Shown piece by piece: positions 25,409 to 44,040 of a stretch of DNA of 64,000 nucleotides. Positions within the stretch are counted from its first letter, which is position 1, and every line of letters starts with the position of its first letter. Location of the stretch: assembly GCF_040436365.1 (NCBI RefSeq), contig NZ_AP026369.1, positions 1,427,501 to 1,491,500 of the forward strand, in the 5' to 3' direction. The DNA is from Hydrogenimonas sp. SS33 (lineage in GTDB: Bacteria > Campylobacterota > Campylobacteria > Campylobacterales > Hydrogenimonadaceae). The notes under the pieces are model-generated. The model saw nothing but the letters and a program-made list of their open reading frames with translations, was not told the origin of the DNA and did no database searches. The translations under genes and the position numbers were made by a program.

Positions 25409-25430
25409 TGAATAATCATTCACCATTTTA
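25409..25430 (-). promoter_or_regulatory. hydA promoter with TetR-type operator TGAATGATTATTCA
   Basis: Minus strand: a probable -10 (TAAAAT, 25425-25430) is followed after two bases by the dyad TGAAT-GATT-ATTCA at 25409-25422, then the GGAGG of hydA. It matches the 16416-16429 dyad at 12 of 14 positions. A-tracts upstream (25435-25510) may help as an UP element. The -10 choice is uncertain, since an AT-rich alternative lies slightly upstream. Confidence 0.65.
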
Positions 25431-25522
25431 GAGGGCTGATTTTTAAAAACGACTGAAATTTTGGCTATTTCGATAAATTTTTTATAAATTTTTTAATTTC
25501 TTATTTAAAAAACGGACCGGCG

Positions 25523-26788
25523 CTACTTTGTCGTACAGACAGAACAGACGTCGAAGGCTTTGAAAACCAATTCGGCAGGGTCGTTTCGCTGCAAACCCAT
25601 CAGCGCTTTCTGGGCCGGACAGGGGTTTTCACGTGTACCGTTTCCCAGATTCCACTGCGTCGGCGTGACGATCTGATAGCGCGAAATTCTCCCCTCTTCG
25701 ATCGTCACGCGGTGAATCAACGACCCGCGCGCCGCTTCGACGATACCCGTTCCCTGCGCGCTGGCGGGAAAGGGGCCCGGATCGGTATAGGAAGCCTCCG
25801 ACAGGTCCAGCCCGTCACAGAGCGTTTCGAGGTAGCGCAGAAGCCGCGGCACTTCGCAAATTCTGGCCAAGATGCGGCTAAAGAGCGAATCTTTGTACCG
25901 GCGGTGGGCTTCGCGAATCAGCGGCGTCTTCAACACCATCGCCCTGGCCAGCGGACCGGTTTCATAATAGCGCCCGCGGTAACTGACACGCTTTGCGGCA
26001 TTGCCCTCGAGCGCCTCCTCTTTGAGATAGCGCAGGTTGATCGACTCTTGCAGCCGGGTGCCGATCGACTTGCCCTCCGTAAAGAGCCCTCCCCCGCCGA
26101 ACACGATGAAGTGGTCCAGGCTCTGCCCTACCCGCTCCCACCCTCGTTTCAAGATATGGCGCATCGCCCGGGGAAGATCCCCCTCTTTAGAGAGCATCTC
26201 TTCGATCCGCTCGCACCGGACGAACGCTTCGAGATCCACGTCGATGAGGCTTTGTCGAAAAAGCAGTTTCAAACGCTCAAGCCTCGCCCTGAACTCCAGA
26301 AGATCCACCGGCGTGATCTCGCCGGTAATCCCGCCGGGGATGGCGTAACTGTTGTGGGGGTACTGCCCCGCCATCAAGGCGATCATCTCTCCCGCCAGCC
26401 TGGAAGGCTCCAGCGCCCGCTGTATCGGCGCCTCCAGCCCCAAAAGCGGGAGCACCGTCAAGTAGAACCATTTGAAATGGTTCTGAATCAGCTCCAGGCT
26501 CAGCGTCATTTCACGAACCGCTTCGGCCTTTTGGCTCAAAGGCACACGCTCGAAACAATCCTCCAGCGCCCGAACGGTGGCTATCAGGTGGGCATGTCCA
26601 CAGATGCCGCACACCCTCGGATTGATCACCAAAGCATCCAACGGCTCACGCCCTTGAAGGATCTTCTCGATGTGCCGGCTGTTCAAAAAACGTATCTGCG
26701 CAAAAGAGATACGCTCCCCTTCATATTCATAGAGCACCTCCGCTTCGCCTTCGATCTTCTCGATCAGCTCCAGACGGGTGCGGGCCAT
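25523..26788 (-). CDS. hupV: Cytosolic [NiFe]-hydrogenase large subunit, HupV/group-2-like
   Basis: A 421-residue large subunit with N-terminal RVCGICGHAH. The C-terminal motif is FDVCSVCTTK at the very end: the Pro of DPC is Val, the terminal His is Lys, and there is no cleavable tail. That is typical of H2-sensing or cytosolic group-2 enzymes that skip HydD processing. Start ATG at 26788 overlaps the small-subunit stop (ATGA); the longer frame from 27133 is antiframe sequence. It shares an operon with a TetR regulator and the small subunit. The role may be H2 sensing or soluble H2 oxidation; no HupT kinase gene is in the window. Confidence 0.88.
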   Translation of the reverse strand: MARTRLELIEKIEGEAEVLYEYEGERISFAQIRFLNSRHIEKILQGREPLDALVINPRVCGICGHAHLIATVRALEDCFERVPLSQKAEAVREMTLSLELIQNHFKWFYLTVLPLLGLEAPIQRALEPSRLAGEMIALMAGQYPHNSYAIPGGITGEITPVDLLEFRARLERLKLLFRQSLIDVDLEAFVRCERIEEMLSKEGDLPRAMRHILKRGWERVGQSLDHFIVFGGGGLFTEGKSIGTRLQESINLRYLKEEALEGNAAKRVSYRGRYYETGPLARAMVLKTPLIREAHRRYKDSLFSRILARICEVPRLLRYLETLCDGLDLSEASYTDPGPFPASAQGTGIVEAARGSLIHRVTIEEGRISRYQIVTPTQWNLGNGTRENPCPAQKALMGLQRNDPAELVFKAFDVCSVCTTK

Positions 26789-27660
26789 CACTCCTCCTCC
26801 ATCAAAGGCTTGTAAAAACGCTCGATACGAAAGGCCTTGGCGATCCCCGCCAACGTAAGATAGGCCCTGCGCGGAACCCCCAAAGGCATCCGCACAGGGA
26901 TACCCATATGTTTCGGCGTCGACCACAGCCCCTCTTTCGGAAAGTCGGGTTCGGTACACCCCATACAGGGCTGGCCGTTGCGGGTTTTGGAGTTGAGGCC
27001 ATTCCAGAGAATTTTGTTGCAGCTTCCGTGGGTGTAGGTTCCCTGGCATCCGTGTTCGTAGAACATGCACCCCTCCAGCGTGCCGAAACGGTGTTCGTCG
27101 ATTTTGTATTCGAAATACTCGTTGCGGGTGCACCCGTCGTGCACGGTATAGGCATAGTAATACTTTGGGCGCCGGAGTTCATCGAGAGGAATGGGCTCCC
27201 CCGCCGCAAGCAGGGAGAGGGTGCCCGCGAGCGCTTCCGGCTGCACGGGGCAGCCCGGAAGGCTGATGCTCTTTTGCCAAAACCACTCGTACTCCCCGCG
27301 GCGTGCCTCGCCGCAAAAATGGACACCGGTTCGGCCCGCTTCCCCTTTGGCGAAAATGCCGCCGAACGTCGCGCAGGTGCCGACCGTGAGGATATGCTTC
27401 GCCTCCGTGGCGTAACGCTCCAGAAGTTCGGAAAACGGGCGCCGATGCTTCAGCAGGTTTTGCTCCAGCGTCCCATCCACAATCAAGACATCGCACCCCT
27501 TAACCCCATCTTCAACCTCTTCAAAGGTATGCAGTGAGGGCAGAAGGGGATGGTAGAGCCACTCGAAACCCTTTTGCCACTGCTCATATTGGGGGTAGTT
27601 GAGAAGCGAATGGACGTTGCCATTGCAACTGAGCGCCGAAAGCCAGAGAAGACGCATCAT
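26788..27660 (-). CDS. hupU: Cytosolic [NiFe]-hydrogenase small subunit, HupU/group-2-like
   Basis: A 290-residue Fe-S subunit without Tat signal or membrane anchor, so cytoplasmic. The proximal site reads SCNGNVHSLL, with Asn where most small subunits have the second Cys. VGTCATFGG and LPGCPVQ provide further ligands. Distal (HDGC...GCMFYEHGCQG) and medial (CMGCTEPDFP) motifs are present. It starts ATGATG, overlapping the TetR stop by 4 bp. It pairs with the large subunit directly downstream. Confidence 0.9.
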   Translation of the reverse strand: MMRLLWLSALSCNGNVHSLLNYPQYEQWQKGFEWLYHPLLPSLHTFEEVEDGVKGCDVLIVDGTLEQNLLKHRRPFSELLERYATEAKHILTVGTCATFGGIFAKGEAGRTGVHFCGEARRGEYEWFWQKSISLPGCPVQPEALAGTLSLLAAGEPIPLDELRRPKYYYAYTVHDGCTRNEYFEYKIDEHRFGTLEGCMFYEHGCQGTYTHGSCNKILWNGLNSKTRNGQPCMGCTEPDFPKEGLWSTPKHMGIPVRMPLGVPRRAYLTLAGIAKAFRIERFYKPLMEEE

Positions 27661-28286
27661 TGCGCTTTGAGGGCGTTGTAGATGTTGGTGGCGATGTCAT
27701 CGGTATAGGCATCCAGGCTCTGGGGCAGAATCTTTTCGCCGGCAAGAAAAACCATGCCGCCCAGATACCCCATAAAAAGGCCGAAAGCGCTGAAAAAATC
27801 CTGGTTTTTCAGTTCGCCTCTCGCGACGCCGTCATCGAAAAAGATCATGATTTCGGTTACAAAATCGTTGACACAGATCATCCCTTCGCACCCCTGCCCG
27901 AACACCTCACGGTTGGAGAGGTAGACCCTCAGAAAAAAATCGATCATCTCCGGCTCTTTTTCCGCCGTATCGAAATAGATTTTTACGATCTGCTTTATCT
28001 TCTCTCTGCTGGAGATATCCTGGTCGTTGATCCGTCGTATCTGTTGCCCGAGATGGGCGGAGATAGTTTTGAGAATCTCCTGCGCCAAAATCTCTTTGGA
28101 AGGAAAATAGTTATAGATATTCCCAGCACTCATACCGATGGATCCTGCGATATCGGGAATCGTCGTCGAATAGAACCCTCGTTGGGCAAAAAGTTTCAAT
28201 GCACCCGATATGATCTGAAGACGGCGCTCGGTTTTGTTTGACTGTTTCAATATGCACCTACCGACATCGGAATAGTTTAGCAGCAC
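27657..28286 (-). CDS. TetR-family transcriptional regulator
   Basis: A protein of up to 209 residues with an N-terminal TetR HTH (ISGALKLFAQRGFYSTTIPDIAGSIGMSAGNIYNYFPSKE, helix 3 in SAGNIYNYF) and a helical ligand-binding C-terminus. The start is uncertain: GTG at 28286, or TTG at 28247, which gives a more usual N-terminus (KQSNKTERR) and has AGGTG before it. A perfect dyad CCGATGTCGG lies between the two. It is the first gene of the hupUV operon. It is the only TetR in the window and hence the best candidate to bind the TGAAT-n4-ATTCA dyads before hydA and the hyp operon. Confidence 0.88.
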   Translation of the reverse strand: MLLNYSDVGRCILKQSNKTERRLQIISGALKLFAQRGFYSTTIPDIAGSIGMSAGNIYNYFPSKEILAQEILKTISAHLGQQIRRINDQDISSREKIKQIVKIYFDTAEKEPEMIDFFLRVYLSNREVFGQGCEGMICVNDFVTEIMIFFDDGVARGELKNQDFFSAFGLFMGYLGGMVFLAGEKILPQSLDAYTDDIATNIYNALKAQ

Positions 28287-28329
28287 AATTTCGAAAAATT
28301 TTATGAAGTTTGCAATGCCTTATATCGAT

Positions 28330-28335
28330 ATTATA
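28330..28335 (-). promoter_or_regulatory. -10 box (TATAAT) of the TetR-hupUV operon
   Basis: Minus-strand TATAAT with a CCGACA-like -35 16 bases upstream. The transcript would start near 28323. No TGAAT-n4-ATTCA dyad is seen here, so autoregulation, if any, would use another site such as CCGATGTCGG at 28261-28270. Confidence 0.5.
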
Positions 28336-28453
28336 TCTTTTTTCGCCATTTTGTCGGCGGTACAACAAAGCTTTCGACGATGGTAGTAAGTCCAATAATC
28401 CGTCTCGACACTGCAAAACAGAGAGTGGCGGAAGAAAAAATTCGAATAGGCGG

Positions 28454-28530
28454 TGGTGACCCCGGCGCGATTCGAACGCGCGGCCTTCGGATTAGGAATC
28501 CGATGCTCTATCCAGCTGAGCTACGAGGTC
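28454..28530 (-). tRNA. tRNA-Arg (anticodon CCU)
   Basis: Cloverleaf read on the minus strand: acceptor GACCTCG pairs with CGGGGTC, anticodon loop TTCCTAA, T-loop TTCGAAT, encoded CCA. A run of T follows about 10 bases downstream. It stands alone between the TetR operon and fusA. Confidence 0.95.
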
Positions 28531-28613
28531 TTTTTTTAAGAAGTGGGAAAAGAGAGGGATGGTTTCGTTTTGTCCCAAACCGGGACCGGGGAAGAGTGAA
28601 GCGCCCTCCCCTT

Positions 28614-28644
28614 CCGTTCACTGTTTACAGTTCACCGTTTACCT
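28614..28644. repeat. Degenerate heptamer tract (CGTTCAC/TGTTTAC)
   Basis: Four units with period 7 (CGTTCAC, TGTTTAC, AGTTCAC, CGTTTAC), directly next to the fusA terminator. Same family as 8329-8420 and one base from the 5301 array. Confidence 0.7.
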
Positions 28645-28672
28645 GAAAAGAGCGGGGCATCCCGCTCTTTTC
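28645..28672 (-). terminator. Rho-independent terminator after fusA
   Basis: A 12-bp perfect stem GAAAAGAGCGGG / CCCGCTCTTTTC with a 4-base loop starts 1 bp past the fusA stop. The A/U ends of the stem make it usable in both directions. Confidence 0.85.
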
Positions 28673-28673
28673 A

Positions 28674-30749
<2,076 letters not shown>

Positions 30750-30784
30750 CTGGTTTCCTTTGACTTTTGGGTAAATTTCGGGGG

Positions 30785-30790
30785 ATTATA
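30785..30790 (-). promoter_or_regulatory. -10 box (TATAAT) before fusA
   Basis: TATAAT on the minus strand about 36 bases before the fusA ATG. It suggests transcription independent of the rpsLG read-through. Confidence 0.55.
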
Positions 30791-30810
30791 GCAAATTGCA
30801 GATTAAACAT

Positions 30811-30838
30811 CGCCAAGCGGGGAGGGCCCGCTTCGGCG
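30811..30838 (-). terminator. Hairpin after rpsG, possible attenuator
   Basis: CGCCAAGCGGG pairs with CCCGCTTCGGCG with one bulged base and a 5-base loop. The following sequence is only mildly T-rich, so partial termination is more likely than full termination. It lies between rpsG and the fusA promoter. Confidence 0.5.
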
Positions 30839-30865
30839 TGATAGACAGGGAAAGGTCCGAGTCGC

Positions 30866-31345
<480 letters not shown>

Positions 31346-31352
31346 CTAATTG

Positions 31353-31727
<375 letters not shown>

Positions 31728-31789
31728 TCGAATTTCCTTTCTTGTCTATAGTCTTCTCAAAATTGATGGCAAATCATAGCCAAAGAAAT

Positions 31790-31795
31790 ATTATA
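31790..31795 (-). promoter_or_regulatory. -10 box (TATAAT) before rpsL
   Basis: AT-rich rpoC-rpsL spacer (31728-31855) carries TATAAT about 63 bases before the rpsL start, plus the small palindrome AACTTAAATTAAGTT at 31799-31813. It supports a separate rpsL-rpsG promoter. Confidence 0.55.
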
Positions 31796-31855
31796 TTTAA
31801 CTTAAATTAAGTTGTTTTTAAATTTCATTGTGCCGGGTGGGAAGAAGGGAGGGGC

Positions 31856-40551
<8,696 letters not shown>

Positions 40552-40671
40552 CTAAGACCTCATTCAGTAGTGTTGCATAAGGGAAAGTATCGGGTGTCGA
40601 TACGGGATGTGGCATATGATCGTCTCTTTCGGGTGTCGACCAAAAGCCGATTAGTGTAGTGTAAAAGTGAT

Positions 40672-40696
40672 AAAGGGAAGGTTGCACCTTCCCTTT
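40672..40696 (-). terminator. rplL-rpoB intergenic hairpin (attenuator)
   Basis: An 11-bp perfect stem AAAGGGAAGGT / ACCTTCCCTTT with a 3-base loop lies 20 bp after the rplL stop and 123 bp before rpoB. The minus-strand sequence after it (ATCACTTTT) is a weak U tract. Its place matches the rplL-rpoB attenuator known in E. coli, which sets L7/L12 above RNA polymerase levels. Confidence 0.75.
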
Positions 40697-40715
40697 ACAA
40701 AAACGTTTTAATTTG

Positions 40716-41090
40716 TTATTTAACTTCGACAGTCGCGCCGGCTTCTTCGAATTTCTTCTTGATCTCTTCGGCCTCTTCCTTGCTGACACCCTCTTTGATC
40801 GTGGTGGGAGCGTTGTCGACCGCCTCTTTGGCCTCTTTGAGTCCGAGACCGGTGATTTCGCGAACGACTTTGATGACGTTGATCTTCTTCGCGCCGGGGC
40901 TTGTCAGAACGACGTCGAATTCGGTTTTCTCTTCGGCGGCACCGCCGGCTTCTCCGCCAGCTGCACCTGCGACGACCATCGGAGTCGCGGAAACGCCGAA
41001 GCGCTCTTCAAATTCTTTCACGAGCTCGTTGAGTTCGAGAACAGACAGACCTTCGATATATTCGAACAGTTCTTCTTTGGTAATTGCCAT
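40716..41090 (-). CDS. rplL: 50S ribosomal protein L7/L12
   Basis: A 124-residue stalk protein with an Ala/Gly-rich hinge ([20 protein letters not shown]) and the C-terminal domain [28 protein letters not shown] that recruits translational GTPases. GAGGAG precedes the ATG. Confidence 0.98.
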   Translation of the reverse strand: MAITKEELFEYIEGLSVLELNELVKEFEERFGVSATPMVVAGAAGGEAGGAAEEKTEFDVVLTSPGAKKINVIKVVREITGLGLKEAKEAVDNAPTTIKEGVSKEEAEEIKKKFEEAGATVEVK

Positions 41091-41164
41091 GTTTGTCTCC
41101 TCTTTCGGGATAGTTTCTATTTAGTTTTGGCGGCTTTCGGCCGCCCGCTTCAAAAGGCGCCCTC

Positions 41165-41650
41165 TCAGGCGGCCTCTTCTTCTTTTTTGCGTGCCAGTGC
41201 GTCGAGGCCGGCTGCGAAGTTGCGCAGCGGAGCCGTCCAGACGGAGAGCAGCATACCGAGCAGCTCCTCTTTGCTGGCGAGTTTGCTGTACTCGATGATC
41301 TTCGCCGCGTCGACCGCCTGTTTGTCGATGACGCCGCCTTTGATGACGAACTTGTCGTTCTCTTTGGCATAGTTGGCGACCGCTTTGGCCGTCGTGATGG
41401 GGTCTTCGCCCCAGACCGCCATGTTGGTGTCGACAAGCTCGACGCCTTCGACGCCCGCATTCTTGAACGCCAGAGACGCCAGTGTGTTCTTGATGACCCG
41501 GGCACCGAGTCCGGCTTCGTAGCCGATCTTGCGGAAGCCTTCCATCTCTTTGACCGTCATCCCTTTGAAATCGACGATGACGACACAGTTGGCGTTGGCG
41601 AATGCGTCGGACAGTTGGGCGACCAGCTGTTCTTTCTCGCTTCGTGTCAT
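41165..41650 (-). CDS. rplJ: 50S ribosomal protein L10
   Basis: A 161-residue stalk base protein (SEKEQLVAQLSDAF, VVIVDFKGMTVKEMEGFR) that carries L7/L12 dimers on its C-terminal helix. AAGGAGG precedes the ATG. The 74-bp gap to rplL holds a GC-rich hairpin (GGCGGC 41129-41134 with GCCGCC 41140-41145). Confidence 0.97.
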   Translation of the reverse strand: MTRSEKEQLVAQLSDAFANANCVVIVDFKGMTVKEMEGFRKIGYEAGLGARVIKNTLASLAFKNAGVEGVELVDTNMAVWGEDPITTAKAVANYAKENDKFVIKGGVIDKQAVDAAKIIEYSKLASKEELLGMLLSVWTAPLRNFAAGLDALARKKEEEAA

Positions 41651-41754
41651 GGTTCCTCCTTTCCGACCGAGACTTCAAGAAGGGCGGCTCATGGCCGATT
41701 AAACCCTTTCGGGCCCCTAACTATCTCCAGTCTAAGATGAAGCGCGGGGTGCGC
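41651..41754 (-). ncRNA. Putative L10 leader (autoregulatory 5' UTR of rplJ)
   Basis: A 104-base rplA-rplJ spacer with several short stems (GGGCCCGAAAGGGTTT; GGCCATGAGCCGCC). L10-L12 complexes bind such leaders in many bacteria. The call rests on position and apparent structure only; I could not match it to a covariance model. Confidence 0.35.
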
Positions 41755-42459
41755 TTATTTGATCTCCATCAGTTCGTTGGTGTCGAGCTTGACGGAGGGG
41801 CTCATCGTCAGAGAGAGCGCCGCGTTTTGGATGTAACGACCCTTGGCCGCGGCAGGCTTCTGGCGGTTGATCGCCGCGACGAAGGTTTTCAGGTTCTCGG
41901 CCAGTTTGTCGGCGTCGAAGCTCGCTTTGCCTATGCCGGCATGGATGTTACCCTTCTTGTCGACACGGAAGTTGACCTGTCCGCCTTTGGCGTTCTTGAC
42001 CGCCTGGGCGACATCCATCGTGACGGTACCGGTTTTGGGGTTGGGCATCAGGCCCTTGGGTCCCAGAATACGGCCGATCTTACCGACCTGGCCCATCATA
42101 TCGGGCGTTGCAATGACAATGTCGAAGTTCAGGTCACCGTTTTGGATCTGTTCGACCAGGTCTTCCGCACCGACCACGTCGGCACCCGCCTCTTTCGCCT
42201 CATCCGCTTTCGCGCCCTTGGCGAAGACGGCGACGCGGACGTTCTTGCCCGTCCCGTGGGGAAGGACGACGGCACCGCGTACCATCTGGTCCGCATGGCG
42301 CGGGTCGACGTTGAGGCGCATCGCCACTTCGACGGTCTCGTCAAAATTGGCGGATTTGAGATCCTTGACCAGTTTTGTCGCCTCTTCAATAGAGTATGTT
42401 TTGTTCGTATCGATTTTTTCGAGCAGCTTCTGTACCCGTTTGGAAAGTTTCTTGGACAT
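41755..42459 (-). CDS. rplA: 50S ribosomal protein L1
   Basis: A 234-residue L1 stalk protein ([47 protein letters not shown]). It controls E-site tRNA release, and in many bacteria represses the rplKA mRNA. Confidence 0.98.
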   Translation of the reverse strand: MSKKLSKRVQKLLEKIDTNKTYSIEEATKLVKDLKSANFDETVEVAMRLNVDPRHADQMVRGAVVLPHGTGKNVRVAVFAKGAKADEAKEAGADVVGAEDLVEQIQNGDLNFDIVIATPDMMGQVGKIGRILGPKGLMPNPKTGTVTMDVAQAVKNAKGGQVNFRVDKKGNIHAGIGKASFDADKLAENLKTFVAAINRQKPAAAKGRYIQNAALSLTMSPSVKLDTNELMEIK

Positions 42460-42523
42460 AGTTTTCTCCGCAAATATTTTGTTTTGCTACCGCTTCTTTT
42501 CGATCTAGCGGTGGAAAGATCGG

Positions 42524-42949
42524 TTAGTCGACGACTTCGACACCCATGCTTCGGCAGCTGCCTTCGATGATGCGGGCGGCCGCCTCTTCGTCGTGGGCGT
42601 TCAGGTCATCCATCTTGGTTTTGACGATGTTCATGATCTGCTCTTTGGTGATCTTGCCCACTTTGTTCTTCAGCGGGTTGTCACTACCCTTTTGCAGACC
42701 GATCTCTTTTTTGATCAGGTCGGTGACCGGCGGTTTCTTGGTGATGAAGGTGAAACTTCGGTCGGAATAGACGGTGATGACGACGGGGATATTGTAACCC
42801 ATCATATCTTTCGTCTTTTCGTTGAACGCTTTACAGAACTCCATGATGTTGACGCCGCGCTGTCCGAGTGCGGGACCTACCGGAGGAGAGGGGTTCGCCT
42901 TTCCGGCAGGAATTTGCAACTTGAATTCGTCTACGACTTTTTTTGCCAT
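42524..42949 (-). CDS. rplK: 50S ribosomal protein L11
   Basis: A 141-residue L11 ([30 protein letters not shown]) of the GTPase-associated centre, the target of thiostrepton-type antibiotics. Pro-rich N-domain and RNA-binding C-domain (GTxR-like [11 protein letters not shown]) are present. Confidence 0.98.
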   Translation of the reverse strand: MAKKVVDEFKLQIPAGKANPSPPVGPALGQRGVNIMEFCKAFNEKTKDMMGYNIPVVITVYSDRSFTFITKKPPVTDLIKKEIGLQKGSDNPLKNKVGKITKEQIMNIVKTKMDDLNAHDEEAAARIIEGSCRSMGVEVVD

Positions 42950-42979
42950 TGCATATCCTTCTTTTGGGTTTGATTTGGG

Positions 42980-43510
42980 TTAGATGATCTTCTCGACCTG
43001 GGAGTAGAGAATCTCGACCGGTGTGCTACGGCCGAAGATGGAAACGTTGAGTTTCAGCTTGCCGTGCTCCATGTCGTACTCTTCCACCATGCCGGTGAAG
43101 TTGGCGAAGGGGCCGTCGATGATCCGGACCATTTCGCCAGGTTCGAAAGAGATTTTCGGTTTCGGAGCCGCCCGGTTCTCCACCTTGTCGAGGATGTTCC
43201 GGACATCCTTCTCGTTCAGGGGCGTCGGTTTTTTTGATTCGCCGATGAAGCGGGAGACTTTGGGCAGAGACTGGATCTTGTGCCAAAGGTCCGTATCCAG
43301 GTCCATCTTCGCAAAGACGTAGCCGGGATAGAGGGAGCGCTCCGTAATCTTCTTCTTGCCGTTTTTCACTTCGATGACATCTTCCGTGGGGACGACGATC
43401 TCTTCGATCTTGTCCTGAAGTCCCAGCTGTTCCGTCATCGTTTCGATCGCACGTTTGACACTCTTTTCACTGCCCGAGTGTGTCTGAATCGCATACCATT
43501 TCGCTGACAT
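42980..43510 (-). CDS. nusG: Transcription elongation factor NusG
   Basis: A 176-residue NusG. NGN domain ([31 protein letters not shown]) and a C-terminal KOW motif ([22 protein letters not shown]). It links RNA polymerase with Rho and ribosomes. Located 9 bp after secE. Confidence 0.98.
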   Translation of the reverse strand: MSAKWYAIQTHSGSEKSVKRAIETMTEQLGLQDKIEEIVVPTEDVIEVKNGKKKITERSLYPGYVFAKMDLDTDLWHKIQSLPKVSRFIGESKKPTPLNEKDVRNILDKVENRAAPKPKISFEPGEMVRIIDGPFANFTGMVEEYDMEHGKLKLNVSIFGRSTPVEILYSQVEKII

Positions 43511-43519
43511 AAATAATCC

Positions 43520-43699
43520 TTAAATGAGGGCCGAGAGTGTCGATGCCATGATCAGGTCGATCAGAGCTAGGAAAAGCGATACGACCGTTACGACGACGAA
43601 TACGGCGAAAAACGCCTGTCGAACCTGCAATTTTGTGGGAAAAATAACTTTGGACAATTCTATTTTTGCAGCGTTGACGTAACTGATCAGTTTTTCCAT
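43520..43699 (-). CDS. secE: Preprotein translocase subunit SecE
   Basis: A short 59-residue SecE with one transmembrane helix (FFAVFVVVTVVSLFLALIDL) preceded by the conserved amphipathic part ELSKVIFPTKLQVRQ. It clamps SecY. The start is the ATG at 43699; the longer frame would run into tRNA-Trp. Confidence 0.96.
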   Translation of the reverse strand: MEKLISYVNAAKIELSKVIFPTKLQVRQAFFAVFVVVTVVSLFLALIDLIMASTLSALI

Positions 43700-43720
43700 G
43701 GTTTTTATTCCTTCAAGTCG

Positions 43721-43796
43721 TGGCAGGGCAGGAGGGACTCGAACCCACAACCTACGGTTTTGGAGACCGTTGCTCTACCATTGGAGCTACTGCCCT
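43721..43796 (-). tRNA. tRNA-Trp (anticodon CCA)
   Basis: Acceptor AGGGCAG / CTGCCCT, anticodon loop CTCCAAA, GTTCGAG T-loop, encoded CCA. It lies between rpmG and secE, the common Campylobacterota order. Confidence 0.96.
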
Positions 43797-43805
43797 GTCG
43801 AAAAG

Positions 43806-43839
43806 AAAAGCGACCCGGCGCGTACCGGGCTCAGCTTTT
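43806..43839 (-). terminator. Hairpin overlapping the rpmG stop codon
   Basis: Two-part stem AAAAGC/GCTTTT and CCCGG/CCGGG with a run of T/C after it on the minus strand (GCTTTTCTTTTC). It includes the rpmG stop codon. It may reduce read-through into tRNA-Trp/secE or act as an RNA-processing signal. Confidence 0.55.
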
Positions 43840-43989
43840 GAGTTTCACTTCTTTGTGAATGGTGTGCTTGTTGCAGCGGGGACAATATTTGCGCGTCTCG
43901 AACTTCTCCGTATGAGTCTTCGAGTTCTTGCTTGTCGTGTAGTTGATCTCACCACACTCGCTGCACTTGAGACCGATATTGATTCTCAT
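43831..43989 (-). CDS. rpmG: 50S ribosomal protein L33
   Basis: A 52-residue L33 ([19 protein letters not shown]). It is the zinc-binding (C+) form: CSEC and CPRC pairs are intact. It is too short for many gene finders. It lies 51 bp after tuf. Confidence 0.97.
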   Translation of the reverse strand: MRINIGLKCSECGEINYTTSKNSKTHTEKFETRKYCPRCNKHTIHKEVKLKS

Positions 43990-44040
43990 CTGTTTGTTCC
44001 TTGAAAAAGGAGGCGGTCACCGCCTCCCATGGGTTCTTCG

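Noticed and set aside
25700-26820. Longer form of the HupV large subunit starting at 27133
   Set aside because: The added N-terminus is out-of-frame sequence of hupU; the ATG at 26788 overlaps the hupU stop in the usual ATGA way and gives the normal family start.
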